From: Acidobacteriota bacterium
GTDB taxonomy: Bacteria; Acidobacteriota; Vicinamibacteria; Vicinamibacterales; JACQTH01
Assembly: GCA_016210935.1 (NCBI GenBank)
Contig: JACQTH010000170.1
Location: 1 to 8,161, forward strand
DNA: 8,161 nucleotides
Direction of reading: 5' to 3'
Below the pieces are notes generated by a model. That model did no database searches, was not told the origin of the DNA, and was given only the letters and a program-made list of their open reading frames with translations. A program made the position numbers and the translations under genes. Below are positions 1-7,600 of the stretch, in pieces. Within the stretch, counting starts at the first letter, position 1. Every line of letters begins with the position of its first letter.

Positions 1-69
1 AATTCGAGCCGGATGCCGCGAACGGCTCTATGCCCCGCGCCGCTCCCTCGCGGGCGCGCTGTGCGCGCC

Positions 70-117
70 GCCGTTATGCGGCAAGGATTAACAGCATCGT
101 TGGGACCGCATAACGGC
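70..117. repeat. Perfect 12-bp inverted repeat upstream of amt
   Basis: GCCGTTATGCGG at 70-81 is the exact reverse complement of CCGCATAACGGC at 106-117, with 24 bases between the arms. A third partial copy, GCATAAC, follows at 120-126 in the same orientation as the right arm. The pair ends about 35 bases before the amt start codon, so it could be an operator for a dimeric regulator or a hairpin in the 5' leader. Just before it, GGCGCGC-TGT-GCGCGCC (53-69) can form a tight hairpin. The rest of 1-151 shows no gene and no convincing promoter. The role is inferred from position only. Confidence 0.6.
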
Positions 118-140
118 CTGCATAACTCGTCGTCGTCGCA

Positions 141-147
141 AAGGAGG
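141..147 (+). promoter_or_regulatory. Shine-Dalgarno of amt, fixing a GTG start
   Basis: AAGGAGG lies four bases before GTG at 152. It is a near-perfect anti-16S match and supports the GTG rather than a later ATG as the start. Starting here also keeps the hydrophobic N-terminal segment expected of an Amt protein. Confidence 0.8.
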
Positions 148-151
148 AACA

Positions 152-1513
152 GTGAAGCCGACCGCCTGGATCCCTCTTGCCCTCCTGGTGTTCGTCAGCC
201 TCGTGGCAGCGATCGTGCCGCCGGGTGAAGCGCTGGTGACGGGTGGACCCGTCAATTCGGGCGATGTCGCCTGGATGCTGACCGCGAGCGCACTGGTTCT
301 GCTGATGACGCCCGGCCTCTCGTACTTCTATGGCGGGATGGTCCAGTCGAAGAACGTGATCTCGACGATGCTCCAGAGCTTCATGGCGATGGCGGTCGTC
401 AGCATCCTCTGGGTGGTGGTGGGGTTCAGCCTGGCGTTCGGCGACAGTGTCGGCGGGTTGATCGGCAACCCCTGGACGTTCTTCATGTTTCGCCACGTCG
501 GCGCCACCACCCATCCGGATCTGGCGCCCACGATCCCGCTCCTGATGTTCGCGCTCTTCCAGCTGAAGTTCGCGATCATCACGCCGGCGCTCATCACCGG
601 CTCGTTCGCCGAGCGGGTGCGGTTTTCGAGCTACGTCGTGTTCATGTGCCTCTTCTCCCTCTTCATCTACGCGCCGCTCGCGCATGCGACGTGGCACCCG
701 CACGGGGTGCTTCGTCAGTGGGGCGTGCTGGACTTTGCCGGTGGGACAGTGGTCCACATGTCCGCCGGTTTTGCCGCTCTCGCAGGGGCGCTGGTTCTGG
801 GGCGCCGCCGGATTCACCTGGCCAGTGAGCCGCACGTCCCGGCGAACATCCCCTTCGTGATTCTCGGCACCGGCATGCTGTGGTTCGGCTGGTTCGGGTT
901 CAACGCCGGATCGGCCCTGGCCGCGTCCGGCCAGGCGGCGATGGCGTTCGCGACCACGAACACCGCGTCCGCGTCGGCGGCCCTCGCGTGGATGTTCTTC
1001 GACGTCAGCCGCGGACGTCAGCCGTCGGCGCTCGGCGCCTGCGTCGGCGCCGTGGTCGGGCTGGTTGCGATCACGCCGGCGGCCGGGTACGTGGGAGTTG
1101 GCCCGAGCATCATGATTGGGGCGGCGGCCGCGATCGCCAGCAACTGCGTGGTCCATTTCAAGTCGAAGTCCGCGCTCGACGACACGCTCGACGTGTTTCC
1201 GTGCCACGGCGTCGGCGGGATGGTCGGCATGATCGCGACCGGGATTTTCGCGAAGGATGTCGGTCTGATCTTTGGCGATCCCCGGACGTTCTTCGTGCAC
1301 CTCGGGGCGCTCGTCCTGGTGTCCGCCTTCAGCTTCGCCGGGTCATATGCCCTCTATCGGTTGACCGATGCGATCATCCCGCTTCGCGTCACCGACGACC
1401 AGGAAGAGCTTGGCCTCGATCTCAGCCAGCATGGCGAGACGGTAGGGGAGCCGCGCCCGGCGGTGCGCGAAAGCCGGATCGAGCCGCGCGTCGAGCTGCA
1501 AGGGGCCGCTTAG
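152..1513 (+). CDS. amt: Ammonium transporter (Amt/MEP/Rh family)
   Basis: Inner-membrane ammonium channel, 453 residues, against 428 for the E. coli AmtB precursor. The first ~20 residues form a hydrophobic segment like the AmtB signal peptide, followed by many membrane helices. The family signature DFAGGTVVHMSAG is at residues 194-206. By motif alignment to AmtB, the conduction residues are present: the pore twin histidines (H202 and H352, in FPCHGVGG), the stacked phenylalanine gate (F140 in FQLKF and F250 in GWFGFNAGSA), and W181 and S254 of the outer recruitment site; D194 is also kept. The cytoplasmic tail (LRVTDDQEELGLD...HGE, about 411-429) matches the part of AmtB that contacts the PII protein GlnK, and is followed by an extra polar tail of ~24 residues. 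Usually amt is paired with glnK, but no PII gene is seen here; 1-151 is non-coding and a DUF4383 gene follows. Whether it acts mainly in uptake or sensing cannot be told from sequence. Confidence 0.97.
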   Translation: MKPTAWIPLALLVFVSLVAAIVPPGEALVTGGPVNSGDVAWMLTASALVLLMTPGLSYFYGGMVQSKNVISTMLQSFMAMAVVSILWVVVGFSLAFGDSVGGLIGNPWTFFMFRHVGATTHPDLAPTIPLLMFALFQLKFAIITPALITGSFAERVRFSSYVVFMCLFSLFIYAPLAHATWHPHGVLRQWGVLDFAGGTVVHMSAGFAALAGALVLGRRRIHLASEPHVPANIPFVILGTGMLWFGWFGFNAGSALAASGQAAMAFATTNTASASAALAWMFFDVSRGRQPSALGACVGAVVGLVAITPAAGYVGVGPSIMIGAAAAIASNCVVHFKSKSALDDTLDVFPCHGVGGMVGMIATGIFAKDVGLIFGDPRTFFVHLGALVLVSAFSFAGSYALYRLTDAIIPLRVTDDQEELGLDLSQHGETVGEPRPAVRESRIEPRVELQGAA

Positions 1514-1515
1514 GC

Positions 1516-1521
1516 TATAAT
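1516..1521 (+). promoter_or_regulatory. Possible -10 box (TATAAT) just after the amt stop
   Basis: A perfect TATAAT sits three bases after the amt stop codon. AT-rich hexamers are rare in this GC-rich setting, so it stands out. No good TTGACA-like -35 is visible 16-18 bases upstream, where the sequence is the end of the amt coding region, so the promoter call is tentative. If used, transcription would start near 1528 and run through the hairpin-rich gap towards the DUF4383 gene. Confidence 0.4.
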
Positions 1522-1527
1522 CCGCCC

Positions 1528-1771
1528 GGTTCCGCGTCTGGTTTACCCGCATCGCGTTGCGTCTGGTCTAGTGAAGCGCCGCCTCAAACCGACCGGCGTC
1601 GCTTCGCTAGAGATCACGAGGCTTTATTCAATAGCCCCGCTACGCGGGGGCTAGACGTGCTTGGGCAGCCAGTATGTGACCGTTTGGTACACATTCTGGC
1701 CGTGCGAGCACGGCTAGCGCCCGGCTCGATCCGGGCCAACAGCATTGCCCGCCTGTCGGGCGAGGCAGTGC
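1528..1771 (+). other. Hairpin-rich intergenic region; candidate structured leader or small RNA
   Basis: This gap between amt and the DUF4383 gene has no credible protein gene. It starts with a direct repeat, GCGTCTGGTTTA at 1534-1545 and GCGTCTGGTCTA at 1559-1570 (11 of 12 identical, 25-base offset). Five potential stem-loops follow: TAGTGAAGCG/CGCTTCGCTA (1569-1609, one mismatch); TAGCCCCGC-TAC-GCGGGGGCTA (1632-1653, one bulge); GCCGTGC/GCACGGC (1699-1714); GCCCGG/CCGGGC with a six-base loop (1719-1736); and GCCCG/CGGGC (1747-1761), just before the ribosome binding site. None is followed by a U-run, so a classical intrinsic terminator is unlikely. I could not match it to tRNA, SRP RNA, 6S RNA or a riboswitch class that I know. 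High GC makes chance stems easy. Confidence 0.35.
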
Positions 1772-1784
1772 AAAAGGAGCTGGT

Positions 1785-2162
1785 ATGACGACGCGCACTT
1801 TCACGATGACCCTCGGGATAATCCTGCTGCTCGTCGGCGTCCTGGGCTTTGTCCTCGCGCCGGGCGGAGGGTTGCTGCTCGGGATCTTCGCGATCGACGC
1901 CACCCACAATCTGATTCACATCGCCTCAGGCATCGCCGGCATCGCCATGGCGTACGCCGGCGCGTCGCGGCTGTTTTGCCAGATCTTCGGGGTTGTCTAC
2001 CTGCTGGTGGCGATCCTCGGATTCGTCGCGACCCCGACCGACGGGATGCTGCTTGGGATGATGCAGGTCAACATGGCCGATCACGTCCTGCATCTCGCGA
2101 TCGGCGCGGCGGCCGGCTACTACGGGTTCGTCGCGCAGCCCGCGCCCGCCACGCGCACCTAG
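1785..2162 (+). CDS. Small DUF4383-type membrane protein
   Basis: A 125-residue, very hydrophobic protein with about four predicted membrane helices (roughly 8-25, 44-60, 66-82 and 99-117). It is built from two similar halves: residues 10-59 and 68-117 align without gaps at an offset of 58. In each half a helix ends in LGFV, then a Gly-rich turn leads to LLG, a polar stretch with a His (HNLIHIASG in the first, DHVLHLAIG in the second) and a second helix. This histidine-bearing duplicated layout is what I recognise as DUF4383, a family of unknown function found widely in actinobacteria, acidobacteria and cyanobacteria. The ATG is well placed behind AAAAGGAG (1772-1779, five-base gap). It lies 271 bases downstream of amt on the same strand, so co-transcription is possible, but the structured gap and TATAAT box argue for its own control. 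The paired histidines could bind a metal or cofactor; that is a guess. Confidence 0.85.
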   Translation: MTTRTFTMTLGIILLLVGVLGFVLAPGGGLLLGIFAIDATHNLIHIASGIAGIAMAYAGASRLFCQIFGVVYLLVAILGFVATPTDGMLLGMMQVNMADHVLHLAIGAAAGYYGFVAQPAPATRT

Positions 2163-2165
2163 CCT

Positions 2166-2299
2166 GACTACGGGCCACAGGCTTCGGGCTACGGGCTACA
2201 GGCTTCGGGCTGCGAGCGCTCAGGCTACTGGCTTCAGGCTACGGGTCGCCGTAGCCCGCAGCCTCTTTTGCTGCAGCCTGAAGCCCGTAGCCCGAAGCC
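2166..2299. repeat. 21-bp-period repeat and 18-bp inverted repeat in the DUF4383-heme protein gap
   Basis: Most of the 190-base gap is built from variants of GGCTACGGGCT and GGCTTCGGGCT. On the left, a 21-base period runs from 2166 to 2221: GGCTTCGGGCT recurs at 2180 and 2201, and GACTACGGGCCACA (2166-2179) matches GGCTACGGGCTACA (2187-2200) at 12 of 14 positions. GGCTTCGGGCTACGGGCT (2180-2197) has an exact reverse complement at 2282-2299. Nested inside are GGCTACGG-GTCG-CCGTAGCC (2237-2256) and GCAGC/GCTGC around a CTCTTTT loop (2258-2274). The whole can fold into a long branched hairpin, so it may end transcription of the upstream gene. The phrase-like, two-orientation build also suggests a dispersed repeat family. 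No promoter is evident in 2300-2352. Confidence 0.75.
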
Positions 2300-2352
2300 A
2301 ACGTACCCGCGAACCCCTCCCTCAATCGGTCCGACTCGGAAGGTTAGACGCC

Positions 2353-4530
2353 ATGATGAAGCACGCGTTGTCCTCCGGATTCGTGGGGCTCGGTCTCGCC
2401 GTTCTGTTGATTGGCTCGACGGGCGGTGCCGGTAGCTCTCAAGTCACCGGCGAAGCAGTCCAAGTCGACAACGACGATGTGGGAGGCGTCGTGACAGGCC
2501 CTCGGGGGCCCGAGGCCGGTGTCTGGGTCATCGCAGAAACGACCGACCTGCCGACCAGGTTTGCGCGGATCGTGGTCACCGACGACCGGGGCCGCTTCGT
2601 GGTGCCCGATCTTCCGACAGCGACTTACAGCGTGTGGGTCCGGGGCTACGGGCTGGTCGATTCCCCGAAGGTGCAGGCCGTTCCCGGCAGGCTGTTGAAC
2701 CTGACGGCCGTCGCGGCGCCGAACACGCGCGCAGCCGCGGAATACTACCCGGCCAGCTACTGGTATTCGCTTGCGCAGGTACCCGACAAGAGCGAGTTTC
2801 CTGGCACAGGTGACTCCGGTAATGGCATCGGGGAGGCCATGAGGAGCCAGGCCGACTGGCTTGCCGAGATGCGCTGCGGGGCGTGTCATCAAATCGGGAG
2901 CAAGGCCACGCGCGAGATCCCGAAGAGTCTCGGCACCTTCGATTCTTCCGTGGCGGCGTGGGAGCGGCGGCTGCAGTCGGGACAGATGGGCGCCAATATG
3001 AGCGGCGCGCTCCGGAGGTTCGGCCGACAGCGAGCGTTGAAGATGTACGCCGACTGGACCGATCGCATCGCCGCGGGCGACGTGCCGCCCGCTCCGCCCC
3101 GGCCTCAAGGCATCGAGCGGAACGTGGTCATCAGCCTGTGGGACTGGAACACCGACAGGGGATTCGTCCACGACACGATTTCGACCGACAAGCGCAATCC
3201 CACGCTGAATGCCAACGGTCTCGTGTACAGCATTTCGCGGTTCAGCGCGCCCGAGATGAATATCCTCGACCAGGTGCGCCATACCGTCACCGGGGTGAAG
3301 GTCCCGGTCCGCGATCCGGACACGCCGTTCACCACGCCGCAGAAGGTGACGCAGCCCTCACCGTACTGGGGCGAGGAAATCATCTGGTCGAGCCGTCCCA
3401 GCCTGCACAACCCGATGTTGGATCAAAGGGGACGAGTCTGGCTCACGCATGCGATTCGCGCGAGCGCCGATCCCGCCTTCTGCAAGGAGGGCTCGAGTCA
3501 TCCGTCTGCGCGGGCGTTTCCGCTGACCAGCGCCAGCCGCCATGCCTCGGTCTACGATCCGAACACGAAGCGGTTCACGTTCATCGATACCTGTTTCCCC
3601 ACGCACCACCTGCAGTTCTCGGAGGACGCGAACAACACGTTGTGGTTCAGCAGCGGCGGCAGCGGCGGGCGCCAGGTGCTGGGCTGGCTGAATACGAAGC
3701 TGTTCGATCAGACCGGCGATGCCGTGCAGGCACAGGGCTGGACGCCGTTCGTCATCGACACCAACGGGAACGGCAAGCGGGATGAGTATGTCGAGCCGAA
3801 CCAGCCGATCGATCCCACGAAGGACAAGCGGATCCAGGGCGGCAGCTATGGCGTCATTCCCAACCCCGTCGATGGATCGATGTGGACGGCGGCGCCGGGA
3901 GTACCCGGCGCGATCATTCGCGTCGATCCCGGACCCGACCCGACCAAGACCGCGTTATCGGAAATCTACGAGCCCCCGTTCAACAATCCAAAGTCGCCGG
4001 TCAACGGGTACCTGCCGCGCGGAATCGATGTCGATCGGAACGGCATCATCTGGACGGCGCTTGCGGGCAGCGGACACCTGGCCAGCTTCGACCGGCGCAA
4101 ATGCCAGGTCTTGAGGGGACCGACGGCGACGGGCCAGCACTGTCCGGAGGGTTGGACGCTCTATCTGACGCCGGGACCGAAGTTCAAAGGCGTCACCGAC
4201 GAAGCCAACACCGACATGCTCTACTACAACTGGGTGGATCAGTTCGACACCTTGGGGTTGGGCAGGAACGTGCCCTTTGCCACCGGTTCCTACTCCGATG
4301 CGTTGCTGGCGCTCTCCGGTGGGAAATTTGTGGTCTTTCGGGTGCCGTACCCCGTGGGGTTCTATCACCGCGGCGTGGAAGGCCGGATCGATGATCCGAA
4401 CGCCGGCTGGAAGGGTCGCGGGCTGTGGGCGAACTACGGCAGCTACAATCCGTGGCACTACGAAGGCGGAAAGGGACAGACGAGCAAGGCGGTGCATTTC
4501 CAGCTGCGACCCGGTCCGCTGGCGAAGTGA
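2353..4530 (+). CDS. Secreted carboxypeptidase-regulatory-like / single-heme / beta-propeller protein
   Basis: A 725-residue protein of unknown function. It opens with a signal peptide (basic start, hydrophobic core about residues 8-25), so it is probably periplasmic. Residues ~42-125 look like a carboxypeptidase regulatory-like beta-sandwich (GGVVTGPRGPEAGVWV, then DDRGRFVVPDLPTATYSVWVRG). A c-type heme motif, C175-G-A-C178-H179, follows in a helical stretch; only one CxxCH is present, and Met residues in SGQMGANMSGAL are possible distal ligands. From ~260 to the end there are repeated blade-like motifs (DQRGRVWLTH, DANNTLWFSS, VDGSMWTA, DRNGIIWTA), resembling virginiamycin B lyase-type beta-propellers. 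D469-T-N-G-N-G-K-R-D-E looks like a calcium loop. Four other cysteines (377, 414, 584, 597) could form two disulfides. ATG 2353 is chosen for GGAAGG at 2338-2343; ATG 2356 is an alternative. It stands alone and converges on the receptor gene. A redox or sugar/quinone-linked role is conceivable, but no enzyme activity can be assigned. Confidence 0.92.
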   Translation: MMKHALSSGFVGLGLAVLLIGSTGGAGSSQVTGEAVQVDNDDVGGVVTGPRGPEAGVWVIAETTDLPTRFARIVVTDDRGRFVVPDLPTATYSVWVRGYGLVDSPKVQAVPGRLLNLTAVAAPNTRAAAEYYPASYWYSLAQVPDKSEFPGTGDSGNGIGEAMRSQADWLAEMRCGACHQIGSKATREIPKSLGTFDSSVAAWERRLQSGQMGANMSGALRRFGRQRALKMYADWTDRIAAGDVPPAPPRPQGIERNVVISLWDWNTDRGFVHDTISTDKRNPTLNANGLVYSISRFSAPEMNILDQVRHTVTGVKVPVRDPDTPFTTPQKVTQPSPYWGEEIIWSSRPSLHNPMLDQRGRVWLTHAIRASADPAFCKEGSSHPSARAFPLTSASRHASVYDPNTKRFTFIDTCFPTHHLQFSEDANNTLWFSSGGSGGRQVLGWLNTKLFDQTGDAVQAQGWTPFVIDTNGNGKRDEYVEPNQPIDPTKDKRIQGGSYGVIPNPVDGSMWTAAPGVPGAIIRVDPGPDPTKTALSEIYEPPFNNPKSPVNGYLPRGIDVDRNGIIWTALAGSGHLASFDRRKCQVLRGPTATGQHCPEGWTLYLTPGPKFKGVTDEANTDMLYYNWVDQFDTLGLGRNVPFATGSYSDALLALSGGKFVVFRVPYPVGFYHRGVEGRIDDPNAGWKGRGLWANYGSYNPWHYEGGKGQTSKAVHFQLRPGPLAK

Positions 4531-4531
4531 A

Positions 4532-4552
4532 AAAGGAGAAAGGAGAAAGGAG
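4532..4552. repeat. Triple perfect 7-bp tandem repeat (AAAGGAG x3)
   Basis: AAAGGAG occurs three times head to tail, directly after the stop codon of the heme protein. It looks like ribosome-binding sequence but has no start codon in a useful position after it. A weak stem (CAAGAGCC 4554-4561 with GGCTTCTTG 4574-4582, one bulge) follows; it lacks a T-run, so I do not call it a terminator. Confidence 0.8.
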
Positions 4553-4596
4553 TCAAGAGCCCAGCTCGCTCCTGGCTTCTTGTTCCCAGCTCCTAA

Positions 4597-4623
4597 TCTC
4601 TGTGGTCTCTGTGTTCTTTGTGG
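4597..4623. repeat. Triple imperfect 9-bp tandem repeat (TCTCTGTGG type)
   Basis: Three successive 9-base units are present: TCTCTGTGG, TCTCTGTGT and TCTTTGTGG. They are followed by TGAAACG and then the receptor's stop codon. Their low GC differs from the flanking genes. I recall similar GTGG-phrased strings between genes in other soil bacteria, but could not check this. Confidence 0.75.
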
Positions 4624-4635
4624 TGAAACGTCTCC

Positions 4636-7600
4636 TTACCAGTTCAACCTGAACACCAACTGCCCGAGCCGGCCGCCCGGATCGAAGGTGTTGTTGGGAT
4701 CGCGATAGGCGGCCGTCGCCTGGAAGATCGTGGCGCCGGCGCCGGGGTTCGCCACGGGGTTGAAGTTGATGTTGTCGAACACGTTCAACAGGTCGAACCG
4801 GAACTCGAAGTTCGTATTGCCGCGAATCGGGAACCGCTTCGTCACGCCGATGTCGAATCGCGTGAAGAACGGCGCTGTAATCATCAGCGTCCGCGGCGCG
4901 CAGTCGCCGGCCTTCAACTGGATGCAGTCCGCGCTATTGGCGGGCGCGATGTACCGCCCTTCGGGCACGCCAAGGGCGGCGTAACCGGTGACCGATGTCG
5001 TGCTGACGCTGTACGCGCGGCGGGTGTTGAGGATGACATCGTCCGGCAGCATGAACGGCGTCACGAGGCCGGTCGCCGGGTTCACACGCAGGTCGAACTT
5101 GTACATCTTCTGCAGATCTTTGGCCGACATGCCGACCAGCCGGACATTCCCGAAGTTGACCATCCGGGCCTGGATGCGGCTCGCGCCGTTGAATTGCCAC
5201 CCGCCCAGGATGCCGTTGAGGAGGCCGCCCATGTTGGTGCCGAACCGTTCGCCCCGGCCGACGGGAATCCGCCAGTCCCACTGCGACTTGATCGCATGGC
5301 GCACGTTGTTGGTGCTCGGGTCGAGCACCCGACCGAAGTGGAACCCGAGGAAGGAGGACCCTCCTTCGACAGCGTACTGGTAGTTCAGGTTGAGCGACAG
5401 GCCTCGCGAGAGCCGGCGTCGAAGCTCTACCTGCAGGGCGTGATAGTCGCTGTACGCGCCGCTGTCGGTGACGTTGACGTTGTTCGCATGCGGGTTCAGG
5501 ATGAAGAAGTTCGCCGGCAGGCCGGCGGCGCGGGCGTTCAAGCGGCGCGTGAGGTTGCCTTCGAGATCATTGGCAGCGTGAGTGGTGGAGCTCCCGAGGC
5601 TCGCTCCGCTGACGGAATTGGGATTTGGGTTCGTGTGCACCAGACGCTGCGCAAGCGTCGGGTTCGACCACGTATTCGCGCTGCCCGTATAGGCGGCGGG
5701 GTTCGCGGCGTCTCGGCGGCCGTTCAGATACGCGAGGTAGATCGGGAGGGGCGATGTGCCGGTGCCCGGGCCGAAATACGCGAAGGACCCCACGCGACTG
5801 CCGCCAGCCAGGTTGTTGGCCTGCAGGTTGGCCATCGCGAGCTTGAACTCGTCGAAGAAGCCGTTCTCGATGATGTTCAGCTCGTTGTAATTGAGTGTCG
5901 ACCACTGATCAACGCCCCTGGTCCCCACATATCGAACCTCGACGGCCATGTCGTTCGACACCGCGCGTTGAAGACCGATGGTCCACGTGCGGGCGTGCGC
6001 GATCTTGATGTCCGGATGGAAGGCGTTGATGCTGTCCGCCCGGTTGGCTCTTATTGGGATCGGGAACGTCGGTGATTCAGGGAAGGGCGCGTTGTACAGC
6101 CGGTTCCGTTCGCGCAGGAGCACCGGCCAGGACTCGCCAGCGGGAACGAGGCCCGTGCTCGCGTCGCGCGTCAGACTCAGCGTGCTGCCCGGGTTCGGGC
6201 CGAAGACGTCCGTGAACTCCCCGAAGCCTTGGCGGTCGTACGAGACCGAGTAGCCGGCGCGGATCGTCGCCTGTTCGGGGTCACCCAGGAGCGCGCGGAG
6301 CCATCCGGTCTTGACGTTCGGCCGCCAAGCCACACCGACATTCGGCGCGACGTTGTTCCAGTCGATGTTGTAGCCCGCATTCCCTCTCTTGAACTGCGCG
6401 AACTCCGGCACCTTGCCGCCGGTGGCGCCGGGCTTGTAGAAGTTGCAGGCGCTATAGAGTCCCCCGGGCCCCAGGCCGGAGATGCCGCAGACGTCGGCCA
6501 GTGAGGCCACCGACATCGTGTCGTTGACCGGTGAGAACGGCATCTGCACGTCCCACCGCACGCCCGCGTTGAACGTGAGGGTGGGGGTCATCCGCCACTG
6601 GTCCTGCGCGAACGCGGAATAGACATCCAGCTTCCCCGCGCGCCGGCGGTTGCCGAGGAAGACATACTTGTTTGTTCTTGCATCGAGCGCCGCCACGCCA
6701 GTGACGCCACCGACCCGGCCTGTCAGCATCGAATACAGTTCGCGGGCGTCGGTGAGCTGCGCGGCGGACGCTCCGGGGAAGGTGGTCGTGTTGAACAATC
6801 CGATGGCGGGATCGTTCGTGGTGTCGAAGCGCAGGTTGATCCCCGGGACCTGTTGCTGCGAATCGGTCCAGGCGCGTCCCAGAAAAGCCCCGCCGCCGAA
6901 CGTGACGCTGTGCTTGCCCTTCTGCCACGTCAGCGTCTCGTCGAACGAGTACTGATACGCGCTGCGGCCCGACAGGGTGTTCGTCGTGTGCCAGTTCGTC
7001 AGCCCGATGTTGGCGTCGAAGTCAATGGCGAACCCCTCCTGATCTTCGAACGTCTGCGGCCCGTTGCTGTGCGGCTGCCCGAAGAAGATCCGCTCACCTC
7101 TGGTGATCCCGAAACGCAGCTCGTTGACCATCGCCGAGCTCAACGTAGAGCGCAGCGCCAGCGAGCGACTCGGTCGTCGAGCCACCGTATGGCCGGAATT
7201 CGGCGTGCCCGGCCACCGTTGATCGAGCCCGTTCAGCTGATCGGGATTCCGATCCTGCCAGATCTTGTTGAACGTCCCTGTCAGGCGGTGCCTCTCGCCC
7301 AGGTTGTAGTCGATCCGGATGGCGGGCTGGTGCTCCGTCTGCTTCGCCGGTGTGAGCCAGGAGAAATTCATCAGCAGCGGATCGCTCGACGCCAGGACCG
7401 AGCCGGTCTTCTGCGTGCTGGCGTTGATCGCGGCAAGCAGGCGCATCACGGTCGGATCGGTCGACGCGAGCTGGCCGTTGGCGCGCGCCAGATCCAGGAC
7501 GTTGACTTCACGAACGACCTGCTGGCCGGCGACCGTCACGTTGTACCGGAACCAGCCATCCAGCGCGCGTGGGTGAAGCAGCGTGCGGGTCCGGGAGAGG

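Noticed and set aside
16..81. Integron attC-like site (GCCGTTATGCGG end with inner palindrome)
   Set aside because: The arms only partly pair, the R-box sequences deviate from the RYYYAAC/GTTRRRY consensus, and there is no integrase or cassette structure in the window.
70..130. Sigma-54 (GG-N10-GC) promoter or NtrC box for amt
   Set aside because: No correctly spaced GG/GC pair and no TGCACC-N5-GGTGCA-like site was found; the nearest GG/GC pair is spaced 12.
74..1300. Long minus-strand open frame (408 codons) opposite amt
   Set aside because: Its product is extremely rich in Arg, His, Glu and Asp with no domain, typical of the antisense frame of a GC-rich membrane-protein gene. The plus strand has full Amt motifs and a strong ribosome binding site.
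1632..1653. Intrinsic terminator for amt
   Set aside because: The hairpin is strong, but no T-run follows and it lies ~120 bases after the stop; it is kept only as part of the structured region.
1699..1761. tRNA gene suggested by a T-arm-like GGCTCGATCC
   Set aside because: The stem and loop are out of register for a T-arm, and no acceptor, anticodon or D-arm can be built around it.
2166..2299. CRISPR array
   Set aside because: The repeats are contiguous, degenerate and in both orientations, with no unique spacers and no cas genes.
2344..3282. Minus-strand open frame (312 codons) opposite the heme protein
   Set aside because: Low-complexity Arg/His/Pro-rich translation with no recognisable motif; the plus-strand frame has a signal peptide, CxxCH and blade motifs.
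5194..6075. Plus-strand open frame (293 codons) opposite the TonB receptor
   Set aside because: It overlaps the unambiguous barrel coding sequence, and its Val/Arg/Ala-rich translation matches no family; it is a shadow of high GC.
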